NCBI GenBank assembly: GCA_902388495.1
Contig: CABMPP010000021.1
Span: 5,412-69,411, forward strand
Reading direction: 5' to 3'
Length of the DNA stretch: 64,000 bases
DNA from: an uncultured Bacteroides sp.
GTDB lineage: Bacteria > Bacteroidota > Bacteroidia > Bacteroidales > Bacteroidaceae
Each line of letters opens with the position of its first letter. The stretch's first letter is position 1. The translations under genes and the position numbers were made by a program. Below are positions 44,155 to 53,189 of this stretch, piece by piece. A model generated the notes under the pieces. That model did not search any database. It was not told the DNA's origin and saw nothing but the letters and a program-made list of their open reading frames with translations.

Positions 44155-44748
44155 ATGAAACTGATAGTCATCACCACCCCTCAGTTCTTCGAAGGCGAAG
44201 CCGCGGCCATCACCTCCCTCTTCCGTGCCGGACTCGAAATCCTTCACCTCCGCAAGCCGGGAGCTTCTGCTGAAGAACTGTCTCACTTGCTCCGCCAACT
44301 ACCTGCCGAATATCTGTCCCGCATCGTTACCCACGAACATTTCCAGCTGGTATCCGCTTTTGGTCTGAAAGGCATTCACCTGAACGGGCGCAATCCGCAT
44401 GCTTCTAACGATTACCAAGGACACATCAGTTGCTCCTGCCACTACCTCAGCGAAGTGATGGAGCACAAGCCTGCCTGCAATTACGTCTTTCTCAGTCCCA
44501 TCTACGACAGTATTTCCAAAGAAGGCTATCCCTCCGCCCATTCCCGCGAGAGCCTGCAACAAGCCCGGCAAGCCGGTATCATCGACTCCCGTGTCATTGC
44601 CTTGGGCGGTATCTCTTCCCGGCATCTTCCGGAAGTCAAAGCCCTCGGCTTCGGCGGTGCCGCCCTCTTAGGAGACATCTGGCAGTGCTCCGAAAGCGAC
44701 CTCATCCCCCACTTCCGGCAACTCCAAGCCCTCACCTCCCCCCTCTAA
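44155..44748 (+). CDS. Second ThiE/TenI-family protein
   Basis: A 197-residue TIM-barrel protein related to thiamine-phosphate synthase and to TenI (thiazole tautomerase). It has LIVITTPQFFEGEAAAITSLFRAGLEILHLRKPGASAEEL, SRIVTHEHFQLVSAFGLKGIHLNGRNP, NYVFLSPIYDSISKEGYPS and VIALGGISSRHLPEVKALGFGGAALLG. The HLRKPG loop is the ThiE substrate loop with R and K kept, but the rest is shorter and more divergent than the first ThiE in this operon. A tautomerase role is the most economical idea; a backup synthase is the alternative. Confidence 0.8.
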   Translation: MKLIVITTPQFFEGEAAAITSLFRAGLEILHLRKPGASAEELSHLLRQLPAEYLSRIVTHEHFQLVSAFGLKGIHLNGRNPHASNDYQGHISCSCHYLSEVMEHKPACNYVFLSPIYDSISKEGYPSAHSRESLQQARQAGIIDSRVIALGGISSRHLPEVKALGFGGAALLGDIWQCSESDLIPHFRQLQALTSPL

Positions 44749-44775
44749 CTTTTCATTATTAATTATTCATTATTT

Positions 44776-45591
44776 ATGCCTCCCATCATCCTCTCCATTG
44801 CCGGTTCCGACTGTTCCGGCGGTGCCGGCATCCAAGCCGACATCAAGACTATATCCGCCTTAGGTGGCTACGCCGCCTCTGTCATTACTGCTGTCACTGC
44901 ACAGAACACGCTGGGCGTACAAGCCGTGCATCCCCTCCCTGCCGACATAGTCCGCACCCAGATAGCCTCTGTCATGGACGACCTGCAACCTGCCGCCATA
45001 AAAATAGGCATGGTCCACAATGCCGACATCGTACATACGATTGCAGAATGCCTGCAAAAATATCGTCCCGAATTCATCGTCTACGACCCCGTAATGATTT
45101 CTACCAGCGGGCGACGGTTGATGACGGAAGAAACTATTCTTGCCATCAAGGAAGAACTCTTCCCTCTATGCACATTAATAACCCCCAATCTGAGCGAAGC
45201 TACCCTGCTGAGCGAACAGAATATCGCCACCATTACAGATATGGAGCAAGCCGCCCAAGAGTTGTCCCGCCGATATCATACTTCCATCCTCATAAAAGGC
45301 GGACATCTATCGGGAAACGAAATGTGCGATGTGCTTTTCAACCATTTTTCCCTGCAAAACACAGCTTCGTTATCGAACTGTACATTCCATACTTCTCCCA
45401 AGATAGAAAGTACAAACCTGCACGGCACCGGTTGTACCCTTTCCTCTGCCATCGCCACCTTCCTGGCTTATGGCCACAATCTTGACGAAGCCATCCGACG
45501 AGCTAAAGCATACATCAGCACAGCCATCAGTAACGGAAGTAATTTGAGAATAGGACACGGAAACGGACCTTTGTGGCATTTCTCTCAATAA
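44776..45591 (+). CDS. thiD: Hydroxymethylpyrimidine/phosphomethylpyrimidine kinase
   Basis: A 271-residue ribokinase-fold enzyme making HMP-pyrophosphate in two steps. It shows ILSIAGSDCSGGAGIQADIKTISALGGYAASVITAVTAQNT (read in parts: substrate-binding start), IVYDPVMISTSGRRLM, ITPNLSEATLLSE, ILIKGGHLSG and the catalytic LHGTGCTLSSAIATFLA. This is the last gene of the thiamine operon, 27 bp after the TenI-like gene. The thiamine pathway encoded here therefore covers both ring branches and their joining. Confidence 0.96.
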   Translation: MPPIILSIAGSDCSGGAGIQADIKTISALGGYAASVITAVTAQNTLGVQAVHPLPADIVRTQIASVMDDLQPAAIKIGMVHNADIVHTIAECLQKYRPEFIVYDPVMISTSGRRLMTEETILAIKEELFPLCTLITPNLSEATLLSEQNIATITDMEQAAQELSRRYHTSILIKGGHLSGNEMCDVLFNHFSLQNTASLSNCTFHTSPKIESTNLHGTGCTLSSAIATFLAYGHNLDEAIRRAKAYISTAISNGSNLRIGHGNGPLWHFSQ

Positions 45592-45620
45592 GAGATACAC
45601 AATATCTTGCGAAAAGATGC

Positions 45621-45628
45621 TATTTTTG
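45621..45628 (+). promoter_or_regulatory. Promoter core for the thioredoxin-fold lipoprotein gene
   Basis: TATTTTTG matches TAnnTTTG 30 bp after the thiD stop and 55 bp before the ATG at 45683. The next gene is therefore probably transcribed separately from the thiamine operon. Confidence 0.55.
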
Positions 45629-45682
45629 CACAAAGTATGAATTGAAACAAATATGTCTAACTCAAATATACCAGTAAAAATC

Positions 45683-46615
45683 ATGAGATACAAATCCTCT
45701 CCCCTCCTATTGCTTTTATGCCTCTGCACAGCATGCAACAACAGCAAAGCCAAAAGTAGTATACAGGCAGTAGAAACTCCTGCCGATACCATCACCACAT
45801 TTGTCCTGCCATCCATTCCCCCTATGCTGAATACTCCCGAACTGCGTGCCGACTACCTGGTGCGGCATTACTGGGAAAACATAAACTTTGCCGACAGCAA
45901 CTATGTGCACCATCCGGAAATCACGGAACAGGCTTGGGTAGATTACATCGACATACTGAAACTTGTTCCGGCAAAGACTGCCGAAACTGCCATAAAGGAG
46001 ATGTTTGCCAAAGCGGAAAAAGAAAAAGTCTGTTATCTCTATATGGCGGAACTGGCAGACAAGTATCTGTACGATCCCAACTCCCCAATGCGCAACGAGG
46101 AACTGTACATCTCCGTACTGGATGCCCTTATCGCCTCTCCCATTCTGGATGATACTGAAAAGATACGTCCGCAAGCACGCCGCGAACTGGCACAGAAAAA
46201 CCGCATAGGAACGCAAGCTCTCGACTTCACTTACACGCTATCCTCCGGAAAACAAAGTACACTATATGCCTTGAATGCTCCCTACACATTACTGTTCATC
46301 AACAACCCCGGCTGCCATGCCTGCGCAGAAACAATCGAAGCTATGAAACATGCTCCTGCCATCAACCGTGCCATCTCGGACAATAAACTGAAAATACTCT
46401 CCCTTTACCCTGACGAGGAACTGGATGAATGGAAAAGACACCTCTCCGACTTTCCTGCCGAATGGATCAACGGCTACGATGCCAAGCAGGTCATCAAAGA
46501 AAAGAACCTGTACGACCTAAAAGCTATCCCTACCCTTTACCTGCTGGATAAAGACAAAAAGGTATTACTGAAAGATGTTACAGCCACAGAGATTGACCAA
46601 TATCTTTTGAAGTAG
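45683..46615 (+). CDS. Thioredoxin-fold lipoprotein with DUF5106-like N-terminal domain
   Basis: A 310-residue protein with lipoprotein signal LLLLLCLCTAC. The N-terminal half is helical (RADYLVRHYWENINFADSNYVHHPEITEQAWVDYIDIL), as in DUF5106. The C-terminal half is a TlpA/thioredoxin domain with the redox pair in FINNPGCHACAETIEAM and the cis-Pro region AIPTLYLLDKDKKVLLKD. It is expected to work as a thiol oxidoreductase facing the periplasm. A longer start at 45653 gives ten polar residues before the signal and is less likely. A clear terminator follows. Confidence 0.85.
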   Translation: MRYKSSPLLLLLCLCTACNNSKAKSSIQAVETPADTITTFVLPSIPPMLNTPELRADYLVRHYWENINFADSNYVHHPEITEQAWVDYIDILKLVPAKTAETAIKEMFAKAEKEKVCYLYMAELADKYLYDPNSPMRNEELYISVLDALIASPILDDTEKIRPQARRELAQKNRIGTQALDFTYTLSSGKQSTLYALNAPYTLLFINNPGCHACAETIEAMKHAPAINRAISDNKLKILSLYPDEELDEWKRHLSDFPAEWINGYDAKQVIKEKNLYDLKAIPTLYLLDKDKKVLLKDVTATEIDQYLLK

Positions 46616-46625
46616 CGAACAAAAA

Positions 46626-46655
46626 AATAAGCCCTGTCTCTCGACAGGGCTTATT
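46626..46655 (+). terminator. Terminator after the thioredoxin-fold gene
   Basis: A perfect 13-bp stem (AATAAGCCCTGTC / GACAGGGCTTATT) with a TCTC loop begins 11 bp after the stop codon. Confidence 0.85.
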
Positions 46656-46710
46656 CACAACACAAACACAAAATAAAACACGACAAAACTACTATGCAAT
46701 CTTACCTGTC

Positions 46711-46815
46711 TATGCCGGGGAGGCATAAGTACCATATTACGGATATTCACATATACATAAACAGCGTCAGGCTGATTTGCAATTTATAAACAAATGCGGG
46801 GAGGCATTTGTTTAT
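46711..46815. terminator. Two hairpins with GGGGA-type loops, downstream of galE
   Basis: TATGCC-GGGGA-GGCATA (46711-46727) and ATAAACAAATGC-GGGGAG-GCATTTGTTTAT (46786-46815, 12-bp stem) share nearly the same loop and closing pairs. The larger one lies 33 bp after the galE stop on the minus strand and is the likely terminator. Confidence 0.55.
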
Positions 46816-46847
46816 TTCCTATTTGTTAAAAAACACAAATTCATTTG

Positions 46848-47882
46848 TTATTGAATGCCTCTCTCACGAAGCTTCAACTGCCACTTCCATGCAGAAAGCA
46901 GTGTTTCTTCAATGCTGGTTTCAGCTTTCCAACCCAATTCATTGTTTGCCAATTCAGGGTTAGCCCATACCTTTTCGATATCACCGGCACGACGACCTAC
47001 AATCTGATAGTTCAGCTTCACACCTGTAGCTTTTTCAAAAGCACTGATCAACTCCAAAACGGAAAGACCACGACCCGTACCGATGTTGAAGACTTCTACT
47101 TTTTCTTTCTGTTTCTTCTCCAGAATACGGTTGATAGCAACTACGTGCGCTTTCGCCAGATCGACTACATTAATGAAGTCGCGGATACAAGAACCGTCGG
47201 GCGTATCATAATCATCACCAAAGACACTCAGTTTCTCACGGATACCGATTGCAGTCTGAGTGAGGTATGGTATAAGGTTCTGCGGTACACCGTTAGGCAA
47301 CTCACCCAGCAATGCAGTGGGATGTGCGCCAATCGGATTGAAGTAACGCAATAAGATGGCATTTATCGGAGCACCGGAAGCAACTGTATCACGAACGATT
47401 TCTTCGTTGATCTGCTTCGTGTTTCCATAAGGTGATTCCGCCTTCTTGATAGGAGCTTGCTCCGTTACCGGAAGTTCGTCCGGCTGACCGTATACGGTAC
47501 AAGAAGATGAGAATACAATTCCCTCTACTCCATGCTTCGGCATCAATTCAAGTAAGTTGATCAGTGAAACCAGATTGTTACGATAGTAAAGCAACGGTTT
47601 CTGAACCGACTCACCTACAGCTTTGCTCGCTGCAAAGTGAATGATAGCTTTAATGCCTTCATATTTGGTAAACACAGCGTCAAGACCGGCAAAATCCAAG
47701 CAATCTATTTTCTCGAAAGCAGGACGGATGCCAGATACTTTTTCAATGTTATCTACAACGTCTGCGCTGGAGTTTGACAAATTATCAATAATAACAACTT
47801 CATAACCTGCGTTTTGAAGTTCGACTACTGTATGAGAACCTATATAGCCGGTTCCGCCAGTAACTAAGATTTTCTCTTTCAT
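46848..47882 (-). CDS. galE: UDP-glucose 4-epimerase
   Basis: A 344-residue short-chain dehydrogenase-fold enzyme interconverting UDP-glucose and UDP-galactose. The NAD-binding motif is TGGTGYIGSHTVVELQNAGYE. The catalytic set is Ser-Ser-Cys (VFSSSCTVYGQPDELP) with Tyr and Lys in ESPYGNTKQINEE. The substrate region is LRYFNPIGAHPTALLGE...NLIPYLTQTAIG. The end (GRRAGDIEKVWANPELANNELGWKAE) is typical of GalE. It has its own promoter core at 47927-47934 and is not part of the rnf transcript, which ends at a separate terminator. Confidence 0.96.
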   Translation of the reverse strand: MKEKILVTGGTGYIGSHTVVELQNAGYEVVIIDNLSNSSADVVDNIEKVSGIRPAFEKIDCLDFAGLDAVFTKYEGIKAIIHFAASKAVGESVQKPLLYYRNNLVSLINLLELMPKHGVEGIVFSSSCTVYGQPDELPVTEQAPIKKAESPYGNTKQINEEIVRDTVASGAPINAILLRYFNPIGAHPTALLGELPNGVPQNLIPYLTQTAIGIREKLSVFGDDYDTPDGSCIRDFINVVDLAKAHVVAINRILEKKQKEKVEVFNIGTGRGLSVLELISAFEKATGVKLNYQIVGRRAGDIEKVWANPELANNELGWKAETSIEETLLSAWKWQLKLRERGIQ

Positions 47883-47926
47883 GTTAAAAATATAGACAAT
47901 TTAGCTTTTAGGTTATCAATACGCTA

Positions 47927-47934
47927 CAAATGTA
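47927..47934 (-). promoter_or_regulatory. Promoter core for galE
   Basis: The minus strand reads TACATTTG (TAnnTTTG), 45 bp before the start codon. Confidence 0.5.
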
Positions 47935-47959
47935 AGGAAATAAATTAAGAAAAACAGAA

Positions 47960-47989
47960 AAAGGGAATAAAAATTAGCTTATTCCCTTT
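47960..47989 (-). terminator. Terminator of the rnf operon
   Basis: An 11-bp stem (AAAGGGAATAA / TTATTCCCTTT) with an 8-nt loop followed on the minus strand by TTCTGTTTTTC, 28 bp after the rnfA stop. Confidence 0.75.
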
Positions 47990-48016
47990 CACTTTTTTTT
48001 TGGAGCTTTTCCTTAT

Positions 48017-48595
48017 TTAGATTTTCACTACCCCTGAGAAGCCCATGAATGCCATAGCAAGCAGGCCGGCAGTAATCAGAGCGATCGGAGTTCCGCGCAT
48101 ACCTTTCGGGATGTTAACCAGGCTCATTTGCTCGCGCAAGCCGGCAAACAGAGTCAATGCCAGACCAAAACCAATAGCAGTAGAGAATGCGTAAACAACT
48201 CCCGTCAGCAAATCATAATCTTTCTGGATGACAAGGATAGCCACACCGAGAATACAACAGTTGGTAGTAATCAACGGCAGGAATACACCTAAAGCCTGAT
48301 ATAAAGAAGGAGAAACTTTCTTCAGAACGATTTCTACCATCTGCACCAGAGCAGCAATCACCAGAATGAAGGTAATAGTCTGCAAGTAACCCAAGTCGAA
48401 AGCATCGAGCACGAACTTCTGTATGAGGAACGTCACAATAGTAGCGATGGTAAGTACGAATGCCACTGCAGCAGACATACCCAACGCCGTCTCCACTTTC
48501 TTGGAAACCCCAAGGAACGGACAGATTCCCAAGAATTGCGACAATACGATGTTGTTTACAAAGATTGCCGAGATAAATATCAATATATATTCCAT
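48017..48595 (-). CDS. rnfA: Rnf electron-transport complex subunit A
   Basis: A 192-residue integral membrane protein with six membrane segments, a partner of RnfE in the ferredoxin:NAD+ oxidoreductase that pumps ions. Family strings: FVNNIVLSQFLGICPFLGVSKKVETALGM, PLITTNCCILGVAILV and FGLALTLFAGLREQM. RnfA and RnfE each contribute a half-site for an intramembrane Fe-S cluster; the Cys in GICPFLG and TNCCILG are in place. It is the last gene of the rseC-rnfBCDGEA operon. Confidence 0.95.
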   Translation of the reverse strand: MEYILIFISAIFVNNIVLSQFLGICPFLGVSKKVETALGMSAAVAFVLTIATIVTFLIQKFVLDAFDLGYLQTITFILVIAALVQMVEIVLKKVSPSLYQALGVFLPLITTNCCILGVAILVIQKDYDLLTGVVYAFSTAIGFGLALTLFAGLREQMSLVNIPKGMRGTPIALITAGLLAMAFMGFSGVVKI

Positions 48596-48605
48596 AGTTT
48601 ACAAA

Positions 48606-49190
48606 TTATGCTTTCTTGAAGCTGTTAATCAAAGCAATGAGGTAACCCAAAGCGATAAATGCACCCGGGGCGAGGACGAAGACCAACATACCGTATTCTT
48701 CGGGAAGAATCGTCAGATTGAAGATTTTGCCTGTTCCCAGGAATTCGCGTACAGCACCCAGCAGTGTCAAGGCGATAGTAAAACCTAAGCCCATGCCCAG
48801 ACCGTCAAAGAAAGAGGAAATCGGACTGTTCTTAGCAGCAAATGCCTCGGCACGCCCCAGCACGATACAGTTTACAACAATCAACGGAATGAACAGTCCC
48901 AACGTAGCATACAGCGAAGGTACATAAGCCTGCATCACCATCTGCAACAGCGTTACGAACGATGCAATCACCACGATGAACGAAGGAATACGCACCATAT
49001 CAGGAATCAAGTTCTTAATAGCAGAGATCACTACATTAGAACAAATCAACACAAACATCGTAGCCAATCCCATCCCCATACCGTTGACAGCAGAAGAAGT
49101 GGTACCCAATGTAGGACACATACCAAGCAGAAGCACAAATGTAGGATTCTCTTTGATAATCCCATTCATCATAACTTTAAAATTATTCAT
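48606..49190 (-). CDS. rnfE: Rnf electron-transport complex subunit E
   Basis: A 194-residue integral membrane protein, a paralogue of RnfA with inverted topology: NNFKVMMNGIIKENPTFVLLLGMCPTLGTTSSAVNGMGMG, LFIPLIVVNCIVLGRAEAFAAKN and FDGLGMGLGFTIALTLLGAVREFLG. Cys residues in GMCPTLG and VNCIVLG match the cluster positions. A longer in-frame start (49334) reads into rnfG coding DNA and carries no family sequence, so the ATG at 49190 is used; 16 bp separate it from the rnfG stop. Confidence 0.95.
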   Translation of the reverse strand: MNNFKVMMNGIIKENPTFVLLLGMCPTLGTTSSAVNGMGMGLATMFVLICSNVVISAIKNLIPDMVRIPSFIVVIASFVTLLQMVMQAYVPSLYATLGLFIPLIVVNCIVLGRAEAFAAKNSPISSFFDGLGMGLGFTIALTLLGAVREFLGTGKIFNLTILPEEYGMLVFVLAPGAFIALGYLIALINSFKKA

Positions 49191-49206
49191 ATCTTCTACT
49201 CCTTTC

Positions 49207-49872
49207 TTAATTAACACTGAGTGTATCCGCAGCTTCGGCAGCTGTGGCATCAGCAGGTTGTTCAACAATCTTTTGAGAAGCGCCCGTATTGCCGTCGGAA
49301 GTTTCCTGACCGGCATAAGCGGCATAAGCTGCATTCACAGCATTCAAAAAAGCACGTGAAGTAATGGTAGAAGCAGTAATGGCATCTACCTGACCGCCAT
49401 CCTTACTTACTGTCAAAGCAGCTTCACCCGGATTCATACCCGTAATGTCGCCCTTACTACCTTTCTTAAACCAATCGGCAGCTTTGGAGCCCAATCCCGG
49501 AGTCTCAGCATGAGACAACAGGGAATAATCTATAATCTTGCCATTGGCATCGAAGCCTACCAGCACCTTCAGTTCACCGCCAAAACCCATTGAAGTAGCT
49601 TCTACGGCTGCACCGATATACTCACCGCCTTTGGTAGCAGGATATACGGAATACTCGATACCGTTCACCTCCTGCACCTTCTTTTCTGCAATCGGGTCGT
49701 TATCGAAGCCCGGAACCACCGCACTGACGGCATCGCTCAATGTCTTGGCATTGGCTTGCGCAATGGGTTCCTTCGTCAGTTCATTCACAAAAGCCAGCAA
49801 TGCTACGGAGATAGCCGTGACTCCCGTAAGCACCAGCAACATATTCTTTAAGGATGATTCTAACTTTTTCAT
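49207..49872 (-). CDS. rnfG: Rnf electron-transport complex subunit G
   Basis: A 221-residue protein with one N-terminal membrane helix (NMLLVLTGVTAISVALLAFVNELT) and an extracytoplasmic FMN-binding domain. The covalent-flavin region shows the pattern QVDAITASTITSRAFLNAV, where a Thr links FMN, and GGELKVLVGFDANGKI before it. The C-terminus is extended with Ala/Thr (PADATAAEAADTLSVN). Its start overlaps the end of rnfD by 4 bp. Confidence 0.93.
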   Translation of the reverse strand: MKKLESSLKNMLLVLTGVTAISVALLAFVNELTKEPIAQANAKTLSDAVSAVVPGFDNDPIAEKKVQEVNGIEYSVYPATKGGEYIGAAVEATSMGFGGELKVLVGFDANGKIIDYSLLSHAETPGLGSKAADWFKKGSKGDITGMNPGEAALTVSKDGGQVDAITASTITSRAFLNAVNAAYAAYAGQETSDGNTGASQKIVEQPADATAAEAADTLSVN

Positions 49873-50861
49873 TTCTTCTTCGCTACCTCCCCAAAGCGTT
49901 TAGGTTTGACATACGTATTAATCAGCGGAGTGAACGCATTCATTATCAGAATAGCGAACGACATACCTTCGGGATATGCACCGAACAGACGGATAACCAC
50001 CGTCAGGATACCGATGCAGACACCATAGATCAGCATACCTCGATGACTCATCGGAGAAGTAACATAATCCGTAGCCATGAAGATGGCGCCCAGCATCAGA
50101 CCACCGGAAAGCAACTGTACCACCGGAGATACATAAAGTGCCGGATTAACCAGATACATGATGCCGGAGAATATAAACACTGTAGCCAAGATGGATACAG
50201 GAACATGCCAGGTAATAATCTTCTTCCATAACATATAAGCCAGTCCCAGCAGCAGAGCCAGTGCGCTGACTTCACCAAGACATCCGCCGTTGTTGCCTAT
50301 CAACAAGTCGAAGGCTCCCGGAAGGTCACTCAGCGACACACCCGGAGCACCATTGATAACCCCCTTCATAATAGCCAGCGGCGTAGCAGCCGTAGTGGCA
50401 TCTGTGTAGGCAGTCAACTGGCCCACAGCCGGCCAAGTCGTCATCTGCACAGGGAAAGAGAGCAGCAGGAACACACGTCCCAGCAATGCAGGATTAAAAG
50501 GATTGCAACCTAAACCACCGAATGACATCTTGCCCACACCGATAGCAAACAAGGCGCCCAGGATAATAATCCAGATAGGCAGGTTGGAAGGTAAATTGAA
50601 TGCCAACAACACACCGGTAATGATGGCAGAGCCATCGCAGATGGTCGTGGTTGCTTTCTTCAGCAGGAATTTGCCGATGGCCCATTCAAAGAACAAGCAG
50701 GCCAGTACGGAGGTAGCCGTAACAATCAGCGCACCCAGTCCGAAAAAGTAAAGCGATACAAGGAATGCCGGAATCAATGCAATAAGCACGCCGTACATAT
50801 TCTTCTTCACGCTGTCACCACCATGAACGTGGGGTGAAAGGGATACGATTAATTTATTCAT
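49869..50861 (-). CDS. rnfD: Rnf electron-transport complex subunit D
   Basis: A 330-residue membrane protein with about ten helices, carrying covalently bound FMN at a Thr within TDATTAATPLAIMKG. Family strings: SPHVHGGDSVKKNMYGVLIAL at the N-terminus, GKMSFGGLGCNPFNPALLGRVFLLLSFP and TDYVTSPMSHRGMLIYGVCIGILT. It lies 6 bp after the rnfC stop and overlaps rnfG. All subunits appear complete. Confidence 0.95.
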   Translation of the reverse strand: MNKLIVSLSPHVHGGDSVKKNMYGVLIALIPAFLVSLYFFGLGALIVTATSVLACLFFEWAIGKFLLKKATTTICDGSAIITGVLLAFNLPSNLPIWIIILGALFAIGVGKMSFGGLGCNPFNPALLGRVFLLLSFPVQMTTWPAVGQLTAYTDATTAATPLAIMKGVINGAPGVSLSDLPGAFDLLIGNNGGCLGEVSALALLLGLAYMLWKKIITWHVPVSILATVFIFSGIMYLVNPALYVSPVVQLLSGGLMLGAIFMATDYVTSPMSHRGMLIYGVCIGILTVVIRLFGAYPEGMSFAILIMNAFTPLINTYVKPKRFGEVAKKK

Positions 50862-50867
50862 ACTTCG

Positions 50868-52205
50868 TTATTTTTTAGCTTGACGTGCACGGATCATTGC
50901 TCCCACTTTACCCTTGCCCAAACGGATGTAATCCAGCATCGGGCGGTTGGAAGGACAAGTGAACTGGCATGAGCCGCATTCGATACACGACATAATGTCT
51001 TCTTTCTCTACTCTTTCAAAATCTCCATGAGCCGAAACCGTGGCAAGCAGGTAAGGTTCCAATCCCATCGGGCAGGCTCCCACACACTTGGCACAACGGA
51101 TGCAAGGCTGTATTTCACCGCGCTTGGCTTCCTTGTCGTTCATGATGAGAATACCGGAACTACCTTTAGCAGTCGGCACATCCGTATTAACCAAGGCCTT
51201 ACCCATCATCGGACCACCGCCGATAATCTTACCCGTATCTTCGGGCAGACCACCGCAAGCATCAATCAACTGTTTCATCGGCGTACCGATACGTGCCAGG
51301 AAGTTAGAAGGTTTTGCCAGTGACTTGCCCGTCACGGTAATGACGCGCTCGAACAAAGGTTTGTTCTTCTGAACTGCTTCATAAACCGCAAACGCCGTAC
51401 CTACATTCTGAACAACAGCTCCGGTAGAGATAGGAAGTGCACCGGCAGCTACCTGGCGACTGATAACAGCATCGATCAACTGCTTTTCACCCCCCTGCGG
51501 ATATTGTACTTTCAAAGGAACCACCTCGATGCCTGCATAGCTGGAAGCGACTTTCGTCATCAACTGAATAGCATCAGGCTTATTATTTTCGATACCGATA
51601 AATGCCTTGTTCACCTTTACAGCTTTCATCAGAATGGATATGCCTACCATGATTTCTTCGGCATGTTCCAACATCAACTGATGGTCGGCAGTCAGATAGG
51701 GTTCGCACTCTACAGCATTGATAATAACACACTCGGCCTTAAATGCGGGAGGAGGACACAACTTCACCTGTGTAGGGAAACAAGCGCCACCCAAACCTAC
51801 GATACCGGCATCGGCTATCTTCTTCACAATCTCCTCGGCTGTCAGATTGCATTCCTTCACCAGTGTATCGGTGCGGTCAATACTTTCTTCCCATTCATCA
51901 CCTTCCACGTCAATGAAGATAGCGGGTTTGGCATAACCGCTGGCATCGACAATCGTGTCAATCTTAGCGACCTTTCCGCTGACAGACGAATGGATAGCTG
52001 CTGATACAAAACCACCGGGTTCGGCAAGCTTTGTACCCACTTTCACTACATCACCTTTGGCTACAACAGGCTTGGCTGGAGCACCGATATGCTGCCCCAA
52101 CAGGATAACGGCCTTTGCCGGAACCTCTGCCTTAATGATAGGCTGATGTGCTGAAAGTTTATTTTCGTGTGGATGAACTCCACCAATTGAAAATGTCTTC
52201 AACAT
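50868..52205 (-). CDS. rnfC: Rnf electron-transport complex subunit C
   Basis: A 445-residue soluble/peripheral subunit that docks NADH and FMN. N-terminus IGGVHPHENKLSAHQPI; NADH/FMN region GIVGLGGACFPTQVKLCPPP and NAVECEPYLTADHQLML; then IGTPMKQLIDACGGLPEDTGKIIGGGPMMG. Two 4Fe-4S motifs near the end: CIRCAKCVGACPMGLEP and CIECGSCQFTCPSNRPML. The subunit is shorter than the gammaproteobacterial form because it lacks the long C-terminal Ala/Lys repeats. Confidence 0.96.
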   Translation of the reverse strand: MLKTFSIGGVHPHENKLSAHQPIIKAEVPAKAVILLGQHIGAPAKPVVAKGDVVKVGTKLAEPGGFVSAAIHSSVSGKVAKIDTIVDASGYAKPAIFIDVEGDEWEESIDRTDTLVKECNLTAEEIVKKIADAGIVGLGGACFPTQVKLCPPPAFKAECVIINAVECEPYLTADHQLMLEHAEEIMVGISILMKAVKVNKAFIGIENNKPDAIQLMTKVASSYAGIEVVPLKVQYPQGGEKQLIDAVISRQVAAGALPISTGAVVQNVGTAFAVYEAVQKNKPLFERVITVTGKSLAKPSNFLARIGTPMKQLIDACGGLPEDTGKIIGGGPMMGKALVNTDVPTAKGSSGILIMNDKEAKRGEIQPCIRCAKCVGACPMGLEPYLLATVSAHGDFERVEKEDIMSCIECGSCQFTCPSNRPMLDYIRLGKGKVGAMIRARQAKK

Positions 52206-52245
52206 ACAATTCTGTATTTTATAGTCGTTTTATTTACTTATTAAT

Positions 52246-53151
52246 TTATGCCTCTGCTTTCGGAGCTTCTGCTACCTTCGGAGTTGCTTCTACTTTCTTT
52301 GCAGCCGGAGCAGCATCATCAGCCTTCGGTTTGCGTGGCGGGAAATTGAGCGCAATGATTGTGTTTTGCGGACAAACCTCCTCGCACTTGCGACAAGATT
52401 TACACTTGTTGGGATCAATATAAGCCAGATTGTTTTCCAGCGTAATAGCTTCGAACGGACATACCTTCACACACTTGCCACAACCGATACAAGCCACGGT
52501 ACAAGCCTTGCGTGCTACAGCACCCTTATCCTTATTTACACACTGCACATATACGCGACGTGACTTCTTGCCTTGCGGACGAATTTCGATAATAGACTTC
52601 GGACAAGCCTTGACGCATGCTCCACAAGCCGTACACTTTGCTTCGTCCACTTCAGGAAGACCGGTTTCGGGGTTCATGTGGATAGCATCGAACTGGCAGG
52701 CAGCCACACAGTCACCACAGCCTAAGCAACCAAAACTACAACCTGTCTCACCACCATAAAGAGAAGCGGCAATAGCGCAACTCTTTGCTCCATCGTATTG
52801 ATTCACACGAGGGCGATTAGCACAAGTTCCATTACATCTCACCACTGCAACCATAGGCTCGGAAGCAGCAGCATCCAAACCCAGGATTTCAGCAACCTGC
52901 GTCATGACAGCCTGCCCGCCTACCGGACAAAACTTGCCTTCCAGCGAACCCGCCTTCACACAAGCGTCTGCAAATCCGCCACAACCGGGGTAACCACATC
53001 CTCCGCAGTTTGCCTGGGGCAAGACTTCTGCCACCTGCGCAATTCGCGGATCTTCATACACGGCAAATTTCTTGGAAGCCATATAAAGGATAGCGGCAGC
53101 TACCAGCGCTATAACTCCCAATGAAATCACTGCAATCAGAATTACATTCAT
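52246..53151 (-). CDS. rnfB: Rnf electron-transport complex subunit B (polyferredoxin)
   Basis: A 301-residue iron-sulfur subunit that accepts electrons from ferredoxin. The N-terminal membrane helix (LIAVISLGVIALVAAAILYMA) is followed by the CGGCGYPGCGGFADAC domain. Four ferredoxin-type clusters come next: CLGCGDCVAAC, CTACGACVKACP, CIGCGKCVKVCP and CKSCRKCEEVCP. A Pro/Ala/Lys-rich tail (KVEATPKVAEAPKAEA) ends the protein, probably flexible. It follows rseC by 38 bp and precedes rnfC by 40 bp. Confidence 0.96.
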   Translation of the reverse strand: MNVILIAVISLGVIALVAAAILYMASKKFAVYEDPRIAQVAEVLPQANCGGCGYPGCGGFADACVKAGSLEGKFCPVGGQAVMTQVAEILGLDAAASEPMVAVVRCNGTCANRPRVNQYDGAKSCAIAASLYGGETGCSFGCLGCGDCVAACQFDAIHMNPETGLPEVDEAKCTACGACVKACPKSIIEIRPQGKKSRRVYVQCVNKDKGAVARKACTVACIGCGKCVKVCPFEAITLENNLAYIDPNKCKSCRKCEEVCPQNTIIALNFPPRKPKADDAAPAAKKVEATPKVAEAPKAEA

Positions 53152-53189
53152 AAATTAGTTGTTTATTAATTATTTGTTTTATGTATTAG

